A stretch of 8,448 bases of DNA, taken from positions 1 through 8,448 of the forward strand of contig CAJGDA010000067.1 of assembly GCA_904501935.1 (NCBI GenBank). Direction: 5' to 3'. The translations under genes and the position numbers were made by a program. This DNA is from an uncultured Methanobrevibacter sp. Lineage in GTDB: Archaea; Methanobacteriota; Methanobacteria; Methanobacteriales; Methanobacteriaceae. This document shows, in pieces, positions 1-4,888 of the stretch. The notes below the pieces were generated by a model, which made no database searches, had not been told where the DNA came from, and was given only the letters and a program-made list of their open reading frames with translations. Position 1 is the first letter of the stretch. Every line of letters starts with the position of its first letter.

Positions 1-174
1 AACATATTTATTTAAGACGGCCAGGATTATCTCATCCTTGTCATCGAAATAGTAATATATCGTGCCCGGACTGAGATTAGATTGCTTGCTAATGTCTGAA
101 ACTGACGTATTATTCAGTCCTTTTTCAAGCAATACCTTAAAAGTGGATTCCATAATCTTTTCTGTAGTGTCCAT
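1..174 (-). CDS. TetR/AcrR-family transcriptional regulator, N-terminal part (runs off left edge)
   Basis: The frame starts at an ATG at 174 and stays open for 58 codons to the window edge, so the ligand-binding domain is missing from view. The visible residues form the standard TetR DNA-binding domain: helix 1 with MESTFKVLLEKGLNNTSV, then the helix-turn-helix VSDISKQSNLSPGTIYYYF followed by DDKDEIILAVL. The G-T-I-Y-Y-Y-F recognition-helix signature is nearly diagnostic. Members are cytoplasmic dimeric repressors, usually released from DNA by a small ligand and often controlling neighbouring transporters or enzymes. No strong ribosome binding site precedes the ATG. An AT-rich stretch with TATA-like runs (about 188-222) lies upstream. 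The gene points away from the rest of the window; whether it controls the DUF3100 gene is unknown. Confidence 0.9.
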   Translation of the reverse strand, partial: MDTTEKIMESTFKVLLEKGLNNTSVSDISKQSNLSPGTIYYYFDDKDEIILAVLNKYV

Positions 175-429
175 GAGAAAACCCTAATTAATTATAAAAT
201 AATATTTCTAAATCCTATTATAAGTTAATTTTGCAAAACATAATCCTTAAAGAAATGTTTTTTTATTTTATCTAATGGGATATCCACTGCATGAAAACTA
301 TCCCTTTTTTGTTAACATTGCCGTTAATGCAATGTAAGCACCACTAAAATACAGATAAGAATTTTTCATTTGATTTAATTGATGCTGAAATTAATTATCC
401 GATTGGTAGAATTTCAGCAGGAATGCAAA
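175..429. other. Intergenic stretch with possible decayed coding sequence
   Basis: This stretch separates the TetR start from the hydrolase scrap. On the minus strand two short open pieces have coding-like composition: about 23 codons from an ATG near 370 (MKNSYLYFSGAYIALTAM and onward), and the end of another frame, with HAVDIPLDKIKKHFF at 293-249 and its stop at 225-227. They are in different frames and match no family I can name. They may be leftovers of one or two decayed genes, or chance. The bases nearest the TetR start (about 180-240) are very AT-rich and probably hold its promoter. Confidence 0.3.
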
Positions 430-516
430 TCATTTAATGTACTCACCAATCAGCCTTATCACTTCTGTTTTCTTTTCCAAATATGAAATATGTCCTGCAC
501 CTTGCATAATGAGCAT
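430..516 (-). pseudogene. C-terminal scrap of an alpha/beta hydrolase
   Basis: A 28-codon minus-strand frame begins at an ATG at 516 and ends with TGA at 430-432. It reads MLIMQGAGHISYLEKKTEV and continues RLIGEYIK. The G-A-G-H-x-x-x-L-E-K pattern is the classic strand around the catalytic histidine of alpha/beta hydrolases of the peroxidase/esterase type, and the following helix up to the stop is what normally closes such proteins. The frame is open only a few codons further upstream, to a TAA near 532, so about 90 percent of the enzyme, including the nucleophile elbow, is gone. It lies directly behind the truncated frame at 539-670, so a deletion may have joined the two. It is very unlikely to be active. 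It is unrelated to the intact hydrolase at 3828-4712, which has an HSL-type ending. Confidence 0.6.
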
Positions 517-538
517 AATCAAATAATAACGTTACTGT

Positions 539-670
539 CTAAAAGAATTGTACGAACATGGCTGAACCGATAATAGGATGCTCGAAACCCATATAATTGC
601 CTATTACTGTAATTATAGAAAAGATCGCCAATAGGAAAATCCAATTTAAAATGCCCGGAACAGAAACCAT
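539..670 (-). pseudogene. Truncated small membrane protein, probable stump of the DUF3100 partner gene
   Basis: The frame starts with ATG at 670, 10 bases after the DUF3100 stop, and ends at TAG 539-541 after 43 codons. It reads MVSVPGILNWIFLLAIFSII, then TVIGNYMGFEHPIIG and a short tail. One hydrophobic helix (about residues 6-24) is followed by a G-N-Y-x-G-F element. From memory, DUF3100 genes are often followed by a separate gene for a membrane protein of roughly 150 residues whose N-terminus has the same helix plus a G-N-Y/F-x-G-Y turn. If so, this is its first quarter, cut off by a stop. Beyond the stop the same strand holds part of an unrelated hydrolase, which supports truncation by deletion rather than a complete small protein. 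The spacing indicates co-transcription with the DUF3100 gene. The family link needs a profile search. Confidence 0.5.
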
Positions 671-679
671 CTGGAATCA

Positions 680-1600
680 TCATTCGCTTCGTCCATCCTC
701 AACACCCTCTTCATTGGATTGAGAATTCCTTCCTATTATAGGTTCAAGTTTATAGTAGAGTTTTTCAGTCAATGGAAGCGCCAAAAACATCACGATATAT
801 ACTCCAACTGAAAATGAAAGCAGATTACTGAATCCTGCAAATGCTTCAATCTGAGTTTGCAAGGTAGGAAATGCCGCAAGTGTAGGTCCGAGTGCAGCAG
901 CATTCATACTTGCGCTGCCGACACCACTGGCCATTGCAAATGCAAATGGATGCAACGGCAACAATGAAGTGCTCAAACTGGCCAGGAAGCTGATGAATAC
1001 AGTACCTATTATTGTCCCTATGATAAACAATGCGAAAATGCCTCTTGCCTCCGGAGAGTTAAAACCGTATTTGTCAACGACGACACCGACTTCAGGTTCA
1101 CGTCCGATGGAGTTTGTCATTCCTATGGATTCCCTTTTAAAACCCAAAAGCAAAGCTGCAGGAAGCGCAATTAGAATTGTTGCCAAATGCCCCAATTCCT
1201 GTAGCATTAATGCAGGCCCCATTTCAAAAATCAAATGAATGGACTGGCCACTGGATACTGCTAGCTTAGCTATTAGAATACCAATGAAAAGCATCATGGC
1301 CCCCTCTGCAATACGTGCCTGCCTTCTTTGAATCCAACTGATAGGCTTTGCCAAATAACATACCAAACCCAAAACCATTGAATAAAGAAGAGGCATTATT
1401 GAAACTTCAACACCTTCCAAAATTTCAATTTGAATAGGACCTATTGATTCAGCGATTATCACTAAAAAAAGTATTGTAATATGTAACCGATAATCCTTCC
1501 ACGGATTTTTCTTTAAGATACGCTTATCCGTTTTACTACGATAAATATGTTGCACTGATGTCGTGTCTTCATTCTTCTTAGAAATAATACCCACTCCCAC
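680..1600 (-). CDS. DUF3100-family multi-pass membrane protein
   Basis: This 306-residue integral membrane protein has about seven hydrophobic segments (roughly 39-56, 66-83, 97-115, 128-154, 187-211, 216-240 and 257-278) after a basic cytoplasmic N-terminus. Two conserved-looking elements fit DUF3100: SIGREPEVGVVVDKYGFNSP (about 164-183) before a helix, and SGVGSASMNAAALGP (about 225-239), a small-residue stretch like those lining transporter substrate paths. The function is unknown; a transport role is inferred from topology. It starts with GTG at 1600. A second in-frame GTG at 1594 and one in S-V-Q-H near residue 16 are alternatives, and no in-frame ATG occurs before the first helix. A TATA box at 1646-1653 predicts a short leader, consistent with the outer start. 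The only candidate partner gene, 10 bases downstream, is truncated, so any two-component complex may be broken. Confidence 0.8.
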   Translation of the reverse strand: MGVGIISKKNEDTTSVQHIYRSKTDKRILKKNPWKDYRLHITILFLVIIAESIGPIQIEILEGVEVSIMPLLYSMVLGLVCYLAKPISWIQRRQARIAEGAMMLFIGILIAKLAVSSGQSIHLIFEMGPALMLQELGHLATILIALPAALLLGFKRESIGMTNSIGREPEVGVVVDKYGFNSPEARGIFALFIIGTIIGTVFISFLASLSTSLLPLHPFAFAMASGVGSASMNAAALGPTLAAFPTLQTQIEAFAGFSNLLSFSVGVYIVMFLALPLTEKLYYKLEPIIGRNSQSNEEGVEDGRSE

Positions 1601-1602
1601 CC

Positions 1603-1618
1603 GACATAAATTTATGTC
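1603..1618. promoter_or_regulatory. Perfect 16-bp palindrome, candidate operator of the DUF3100 gene
   Basis: GACATAAATTTATGTC is a perfect dyad with no mismatch. It lies between the TATA box (1646-1653) and the GTG start (1600), where a bound repressor would block transcription initiation or early elongation. A 16-bp dyad without spacer suits a helix-turn-helix dimer. The TetR gene at the left edge is one candidate binder, but no matching palindrome is visible before that gene, so autoregulation by the same site is not supported. The same bases lie in the predicted leader RNA and could form a hairpin next to the start codon. Confidence 0.5.
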
Positions 1619-1645
1619 AATTACTCTATAATCTTTTAAAACTAC

Positions 1646-1653
1646 TATATAAA
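1646..1653 (-). promoter_or_regulatory. Archaeal TATA box for the DUF3100 gene
   Basis: On the minus strand these bases read TTTATATA, the archaeal consensus. Transcription would begin about 25 bases downstream, near 1620-1625, leaving a leader of about 20-25 bases that contains the palindrome at 1603-1618. Confidence 0.65.
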
Positions 1654-1982
1654 TTGCTATGATTTGATTGCAAAAATTTCCTTAATTGTGAATAAAAATT
1701 TAATTTAAGTTCACATAATAGGAATAAAGTATAGCGAAATCCTTTAAAAACAGCATTATTTCATGATGTAATATTTATTAAACAAACAACTATTTTTCAC
1801 TTTAAATTTAATAGAAAAATAAACATTTTCAATAAATTTGGATAAATTTTTACTTTTTATAGCAATTGCGCTAAGTGTTAAAAATCTACCTAAAATATAA
1901 ATTAAAAATAGATAATGATGGAGAATGCCTCCATCTTTACACAAGGACAATACACGATTAACTTTACACTAAATTAATATAG
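1654..1982. other. Gene-free AT-rich stretch with one hairpin
   Basis: Very AT-rich sequence with no convincing gene. A 64-codon minus-strand frame at 1756-1950 is made of I, F, K, N and L codons of the kind random AT-rich DNA yields. The one ordered element is an inverted repeat at 1917-1935: GATGGAG, loop AATGC, CTCCATC, a 7-bp stem rich in G and C compared with its surroundings. It has no adjacent T-tract, so it is not a clear terminator and may be a structured RNA element or a remnant. Confidence 0.4.
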
Positions 1983-2105
1983 AACAAATTAGTTAGTGGT
2001 ATAGCAACAATTGTTTTTGAAATACTCCTAGTTATCATAATGCATTATGTCGGCGAGAAAACCAATTGGTTTGGAGAAATTCCGGAAAACGCCCAAAATA
2101 TATGA
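1983..2105 (+). pseudogene. Orphan 3' end of a membrane protein gene
   Basis: An open frame without a start codon at its 5' end (it follows a TAG at 1980-1982) reads SGIATIVFEILLVIIMHYVG, then EKTNWFGEIPENAQNI and TGA at 2103-2105. The composition is coding-like: one transmembrane helix, then a polar tail with W, P, G and N residues that AT-rich noise rarely produces. The stop overlaps the first bases of a strong T-tract terminator, the usual arrangement at a true gene end. The only in-frame ATG (2040) would give 21 residues beginning after the helix, so the body of the gene appears to have been lost. I do not recognise the family. A very small surviving peptide gene is possible but less likely. 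Confidence 0.5.
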
Positions 2106-2139
2106 TTATTCAATTTTGAATAATCCCTTTTCTTTTTTT
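2104..2139 (+). terminator. Hairpin plus T-tract terminator
   Basis: GATTATTCAA and TTGAATAATC (2104-2125) form a perfect 10-bp stem with two unpaired bases. CCC and then an almost pure T run follow to 2139. It starts inside the stop codon of the orphan coding tail, so it most likely ended that lost gene's transcript. Confidence 0.7.
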
Positions 2140-2466
2140 ATGATATATACACACAATGGCAAATAAGACATTGCTTAATTTCATTTACCAAAATTTTTCA
2201 TCCAAATTTTTCACAAAACTTTTAGAAATAGATAAATTTAGGATAATGGCAGAAGTATTAAAAATAACGTAATATTATCACTTTTCAGTTAATGAATCAT
2301 GCCCATCATCCCAACCAATCTGAAATTTGATTTCCTGATATTACATACCGACTGTGTGATGTCAAAATAGATTTTAAGCTGACGATTTAATATTGTTCAA
2401 AGTTTGATAATTCCTATACATTATTTCAAGAAAAATCAGAAAAAGCATAAATGTAAAAAAATATTT
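2106..2466. other. Intergenic stretch upstream of the channel-like gene
   Basis: After the T-tract this is AT-rich spacer. It holds a tandem AAATTTTTCA repeat (about 2190-2213) and a 38-codon frame described separately. From about 2280 to 2440 I see no supportable gene on either strand. The segment with CCCATCATCCCAACCAATC (2299-2317) is richer in C than its surroundings and could be a coding remnant, but no frame around it stays open. Confidence 0.35.
2156..2272 (+). CDS. Doubtful 38-residue small ORF
   Basis: An ATG at 2156 opens a frame of 38 codons, beginning MANKTLLNFIYQNFSSKFF and ending in TAA at 2270-2272. The peptide is basic and rich in F, L and K, without a signal peptide, transmembrane helix or recognisable motif. 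A weak TATA-like run (TGATATATAC, 2140-2149) sits too close upstream to be its promoter, and no ribosome binding site is visible. Chance is a fair explanation at this base composition. Confidence 0.15.
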   Translation: MANKTLLNFIYQNFSSKFFTKLLEIDKFRIMAEVLKIT

Positions 2467-2495
2467 ACAATGAAGTATAAAATATTATTCATTGT
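2467..2495 (+). promoter_or_regulatory. TATA box framed by an 8-bp inverted repeat, promoter of the channel-like gene
   Basis: TATAAAAT at 2476-2483 lies about 26 bases before the ATG at 2502, so transcription would start almost at the start codon and the mRNA should be leaderless or nearly so; no Shine-Dalgarno sequence is present. The arms ACAATGAA (2467-2474) and TTCATTGT (2488-2495) flank the TATA box with a 13-base gap, about two helical turns centre to centre. That fits a dimeric repressor competing with TBP. A second inverted repeat (TGTAAA/TTTACA) lies just upstream at about 2453-2470. Confidence 0.5.
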
Positions 2496-2501
2496 GATAT
2501 T

Positions 2502-3332
2502 ATGGAATTAACTAACTATCTTATTCAGATACTTGTATCAATTGGGATATTCCTCATTCTATGTTTTCAGGCCGAATATTTTAAAAAAATGATACGAAGG
2601 TATATACATAAAGTAATGGACCCACATGAATATTTCCCTAAAGAAGAGATCTTGGCATTCAGGCAGGCCCATTACCTGATTTTAATATTGTTCATATACA
2701 TCACCATCATAAACTTCTGCTTTGGGAAATATTTTGAAATCAGCAGAGGCATGTTTATATTTAATTCCATGGCCGATATCATCATCTCATTAATTATTAT
2801 AATGGTCTTTTACAGATGCAGAACCAAAAGCAGGATATTGAGCTTAATGCTAATGCCGCTGCCATCCATAGCTTCACTTGTGTTTGGAGGAACACAGCTT
2901 GGATTTTGGAATTTCCTTCGCATTCCCGCATTACTATATGTAGTGGTTATCTCATATCATAAATTTTTAGATTTTTCTGAGAAAAATGAAGTGGGAAAGA
3001 TGATTTTGCTCTTGTTAAGTATTATTTTCTTCTGTCTTATCCTGACAATAATTTTTGAAAATCAAAACCCAATGAATTCCTTAGCTATGGTTACAAATGC
3101 AATTACAAGTAACGGCTATGCCGTTCCAACTGATTCCACCGGAGGCGTATTGACCAGTACATTTCTGGCATGGACAGGATATGTCCTTTCAGGAGTGGGA
3201 ACAGCTACATTGGCTGCAGGAATTATTCATAGACAATCCAAAATGAAATTAAAAAAATTAGAGGATAAGCTTGATAATATGGAAAAGCTGCTTATTCAAT
3301 ACCAAGAGGAAAATGAAAAACGTGAGCATTAA
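2502..3332 (+). CDS. Seven-helix membrane protein with a P-loop cation-channel fold and variant filter
   Basis: This 276-residue protein has hydrophobic segments at about 6-24, 56-74, 85-105, 112-130, 138-152, 166-186 and 219-243. Between the last two is a short hydrophobic re-entrant-like stretch with its filter: NSLAMVTNAITSNGYAVPT (192-210). This order (an extra first helix, four helices, pore-in helix, pore loop, pore-out helix) matches the voltage-gated-like cation channel plan. The last helix, YVLSGVGTATLAAGIIHRQ (227-245), resembles K+ channel inner helices with a glycine hinge. Residues 245-275 (KMKLKKLEDKLDNMEKLLI and on) form a charged coiled coil, as expected of a C-terminal oligomerisation domain. 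K+ channels have T-x-G-Y-G-D in the filter; here it is T-S-N-G-Y-A, so K+ selectivity cannot be assumed. The S4-like helix has a single arginine (R140), so voltage sensing is doubtful. It is a single gene with its own promoter. The channel role is inferred from topology and motif. Confidence 0.65.
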   Translation: MELTNYLIQILVSIGIFLILCFQAEYFKKMIRRYIHKVMDPHEYFPKEEILAFRQAHYLILILFIYITIINFCFGKYFEISRGMFIFNSMADIIISLIIIMVFYRCRTKSRILSLMLMPLPSIASLVFGGTQLGFWNFLRIPALLYVVVISYHKFLDFSEKNEVGKMILLLLSIIFFCLILTIIFENQNPMNSLAMVTNAITSNGYAVPTDSTGGVLTSTFLAWTGYVLSGVGTATLAAGIIHRQSKMKLKKLEDKLDNMEKLLIQYQEENEKREH

Positions 3333-3381
3333 TGAGCCCAAGCCTTTTTCATTGAACAGCAACCCGGACAAGTTGGAATAA
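3313..3381 (+). other. Out-of-frame 22-codon coding-like tail overlapping the channel gene end
   Basis: In the +1 frame relative to the channel gene an ATG at 3313 opens MKNVSINEPKPFSLNSNPDK and closes at TAA 3379-3381. The part beyond the channel stop (3333-3378) is unusually rich in G and C for spacer DNA (CCCAAGCC, CAACCCGGACAAG), which suggests that it is or was translated. It could be the original C-terminal extension of the channel after an ancestral frameshift, a tiny independent ORF, or chance. Confidence 0.2.
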
Positions 3382-3393
3382 CTTAATGCCTCA

Positions 3394-3570
3394 TTAAATA
3401 AAAATGAGAAAAAGATTATCCTCCTTTTCCTCATTCATTGAAAAATCGACAATTGAATCTGATTCAATGGTATCTTTCAATCTTAAACTTTTTTCAACAT
3501 CCATTGCTAATGCATCACAATCAGCTTTAATAGCATCCAAATGCATTAGAATTCTTTCTTTTTCCTGATT
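3394..3570 (-). pseudogene. C-terminal fragment resembling a type I restriction specificity subunit (HsdS-like)
   Basis: The frame is open from 3570 (after a TAA at 3571-3573) to TAA at 3394-3396; its first ATG is at 3546. It begins NQEKERILMHLDAIKADCDA and ends in an acidic tail, SDSIVDFSMNEEKED, then LFLIFI. An E-x-E-R-I-x-x-x-L-D-x-I-K-A segment followed by a coiled-coil helix is typical of the conserved helical regions of HsdS proteins, which recognise DNA targets for type I restriction enzymes. Both target-recognition domains, the start and the hsdM/hsdR neighbours are absent, so this is a leftover. A different coiled-coil protein would also fit the short match. It butts against the flavodoxin fragment of the opposite strand at about 3570, which looks like a recombination junction. 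Confidence 0.4.
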
Positions 3571-3774
3571 TTAAGGGGCGGAATAGACTATAGCAATCTT
3601 AAAATTAAGCACAAAACAATGATGGCATTGCTCTACAAAAAATCAAAATGATTGAAAGATGATGAGAAAACTCCTGAAGTAGAAGCAATGATTGAAACAT
3701 ATGGGGAAAAGTAGATTTCATAGATTTCAACCACTTTAACTCCCATAATCAATGAAATTCGAAAAAAACCATAA
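3568..3774 (+). pseudogene. Decayed 3' half of a flavodoxin-like gene
   Basis: The frame from 3568 reads ILRGGIDYSNLKIKHKTMMA and on to a TGA at 3649-3651, continues in frame as LKDDEKTPEVEAMIETYGEK to TAG 3712-3714, and is then picked up one frame over as VDFIDFNHFNS. The original frame resumes as TPIINEIRKKP and TAA at 3772-3774. The spread of coding sense over two frames with one internal stop shows at least three lesions; the A-run at 3707-3710 is one base short. The R-G-G-I-D-Y-S-x-L and K-x-M-M elements resemble the flavodoxin-domain proteins related to menaquinone-dependent protoporphyrinogen oxidase, whose FMN-binding N-terminal half is missing here. Not functional. The family call is by recognition only. 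Confidence 0.5.
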
Positions 3775-3789
3775 ATAATCTTTGTTGAC

Positions 3790-3814
3790 AGTCAATGAAA
3801 CTGGTTCATTGACT
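3790..3814 (-). terminator. Perfect 10-bp hairpin behind the alpha/beta hydrolase gene
   Basis: AGTCAATGAA and TTCATTGACT form a perfect 10-bp stem with a 5-base loop, beginning 13 bases after the hydrolase stop (minus strand). The nearest run of seven Ts on that strand lies about 20 bases beyond the stem, so this is not a textbook intrinsic terminator, though it could protect or define the mRNA 3' end. Nearly the same bases recur at 8149-8166. Confidence 0.45.
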
Positions 3815-3827
3815 TCCTTTGCAACAT

Positions 3828-4712
3828 TTAATCAAGTATTACTTCTACAATATGCTTGAATGCCTCTTTTGACTCCGGAACCATTGGATAAAGAGGATAC
3901 ACATGAGTCATTTCTTCACCAATATTCACTTCAACATCAATTCCATTATTATTTAGCTTGTTGAAAAATTTGATGATGTCTGGATAGAATATTTCATGTG
4001 TTCCCACAAATATTGTAGTTCGTGGAAGCTTTTTAATATCTCCGAACAATGGACTGACCTTATAATCCTTTGAATCCAAGTCTCCTGCCCAAGCTTCACC
4101 CATTTCACGCAAGCCATCCACTCCAAGCATAGGATCAAGTTCCTCATATTCTTCATAATCTCCGGACATTGACACATCAACCCATGGAGATATTAGAATC
4201 AAATGTTTAGGTTGTGTCAAATCATTTTCGCCCAAATATTCACAAAATGAAGCGGATAATCCTCCTCCAGCTGAATCTCCCATTATTATAACTGGTTTGT
4301 TGAATTTCAATATCAAGCCATATAGGTTTTCAACAATATTATAAGTCTCTTCATAAGTGTGGTTAGGCGCAAGAGGATATATTGGAGCAAAAACAGTTGC
4401 ATTAACTTTTTTTGCAAGTTTATCGCAAAAGATTATATGGAGATTATCCATTTCATTAACATATGCCCCACCATGAAGATACAGTATTATACGTTCTGTA
4501 GTTGTACTTTCATTAAATAGTATCATTTGGCATCCGAAGAGGTCTTTGCTTTTAACTTTAGTGAGATATGGTAATTTAGGGATTTCATATGTTTCATCTT
4601 CCTCAATTGAACGTTTTTCCATAAGTTCATAAGCTTTATTTTTATCATCGGTAGTTTCCTTATAGTCTTTATGTTTTAATGCTGATTTCATAATGTTAGA
4701 CATTTTTGACAT
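3828..4712 (-). CDS. Alpha/beta hydrolase of the hormone-sensitive lipase type (esterase/lipase)
   Basis: A cytoplasmic carboxylester hydrolase is predicted: no signal peptide, 294 residues from the preferred start, close to the HSL family norm of about 300. An ATG at 4712 is preferred because AGGTGA (4723-4718) stands 5 bases upstream. A GTG at 4721 would add three residues but has no properly spaced ribosome binding site. Numbered from that GTG, the motifs are H-G-G-A-Y at 83-87 (oxyanion hole), G-D-S-A-G-G at 148-153 with nucleophile S150, G-T-H-E-I-F-Y-P-D at 240-248 holding the likely catalytic acid, and T-H-V-Y-P-L with catalytic H273. The position where many HSL enzymes have Asp is E243, with D248 close by; either may serve. 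The natural substrate is unknown, probably a short-chain ester. It is transcribed divergently from the transporter with 176 bases between starts and appears monocistronic. Confidence 0.88.
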   Translation of the reverse strand: MSKMSNIMKSALKHKDYKETTDDKNKAYELMEKRSIEEDETYEIPKLPYLTKVKSKDLFGCQMILFNESTTTERIILYLHGGAYVNEMDNLHIIFCDKLAKKVNATVFAPIYPLAPNHTYEETYNIVENLYGLILKFNKPVIIMGDSAGGGLSASFCEYLGENDLTQPKHLILISPWVDVSMSGDYEEYEELDPMLGVDGLREMGEAWAGDLDSKDYKVSPLFGDIKKLPRTTIFVGTHEIFYPDIIKFFNKLNNNGIDVEVNIGEEMTHVYPLYPMVPESKEAFKHIVEVILD

Positions 4713-4717
4713 TTTGT

Positions 4718-4723
4718 TCACCT
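4718..4723 (-). promoter_or_regulatory. Ribosome binding site deciding the hydrolase start
   Basis: On the minus strand these bases read AGGTGA, followed by a 5-base spacer and ATG at 4712. The GTG at 4721-4719 lies inside this site, which makes it an unlikely start codon. The AT-rich run at about 4745-4775 upstream holds TATA-like stretches, none clearly best. Confidence 0.6.
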
Positions 4724-4830
4724 TTTTGAAATAATACTCCTTAATTTATCAATTTTATTATTAATATTTAATGGAAAACATCAAAATACAAGTCAAAATA
4801 TAACTGTATAGAAAATCATTATCAAATAAA

Positions 4831-4888
4831 GGAAATCCATTTATATGCCAAAATTAATAAATAAAATCAAAACAAGTAGGAAATCCAT
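4831..4888 (+). promoter_or_regulatory. Promoter region of the sodium symporter gene with a direct repeat
   Basis: TTTATATG at 4840-4847 fits an archaeal TATA box; transcription would start near 4868-4872, leaving a leader of about 20 bases. The 10-mer GGAAATCCAT occurs at 4831-4840, overlapping the TATA box, and again at 4879-4888, directly against the ATG. Both copies run into an A/T-then-TATG sequence. The second copy may supply the weak ribosome binding site (AGGAAA). The pair could bind a regulator, or the repeat could be chance. Confidence 0.45.

Noticed and set aside
969..1238. 89-codon plus-strand reading frame
   Set aside because: It lies wholly antisense to the DUF3100 gene, in a stretch whose opposite strand encodes clear membrane helices and conserved motifs; it has no promoter or ribosome binding site of its own.
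1917..1935. Hairpin GATGGAG/CTCCATC considered as a terminator
   Set aside because: No T-tract on either side and no gene end next to it; recorded only as an unexplained element.
1756..1950. 64-codon minus-strand reading frame
   Set aside because: Composition is that of random AT-rich DNA (I, F, K, N, L, S, Y), with no motif and no start signals.
3404..3568. 55-codon plus-strand frame opposite the HsdS-like fragment
   Set aside because: Rich in S and I with no pattern. The minus strand gives the more protein-like reading (amphipathic helix, acidic tail), so this is probably its shadow.
3390..3775. Search for an insertion sequence or attachment site to explain the gene graveyard
   Set aside because: No transposase frame, no terminal inverted repeats and no tRNA gene with flanking direct repeats were found in the window.
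3953..4180. 75-codon minus-strand frame inside the hydrolase gene
   Set aside because: Out-of-frame shadow; the hydrolase frame carries all catalytic motifs over the same bases.
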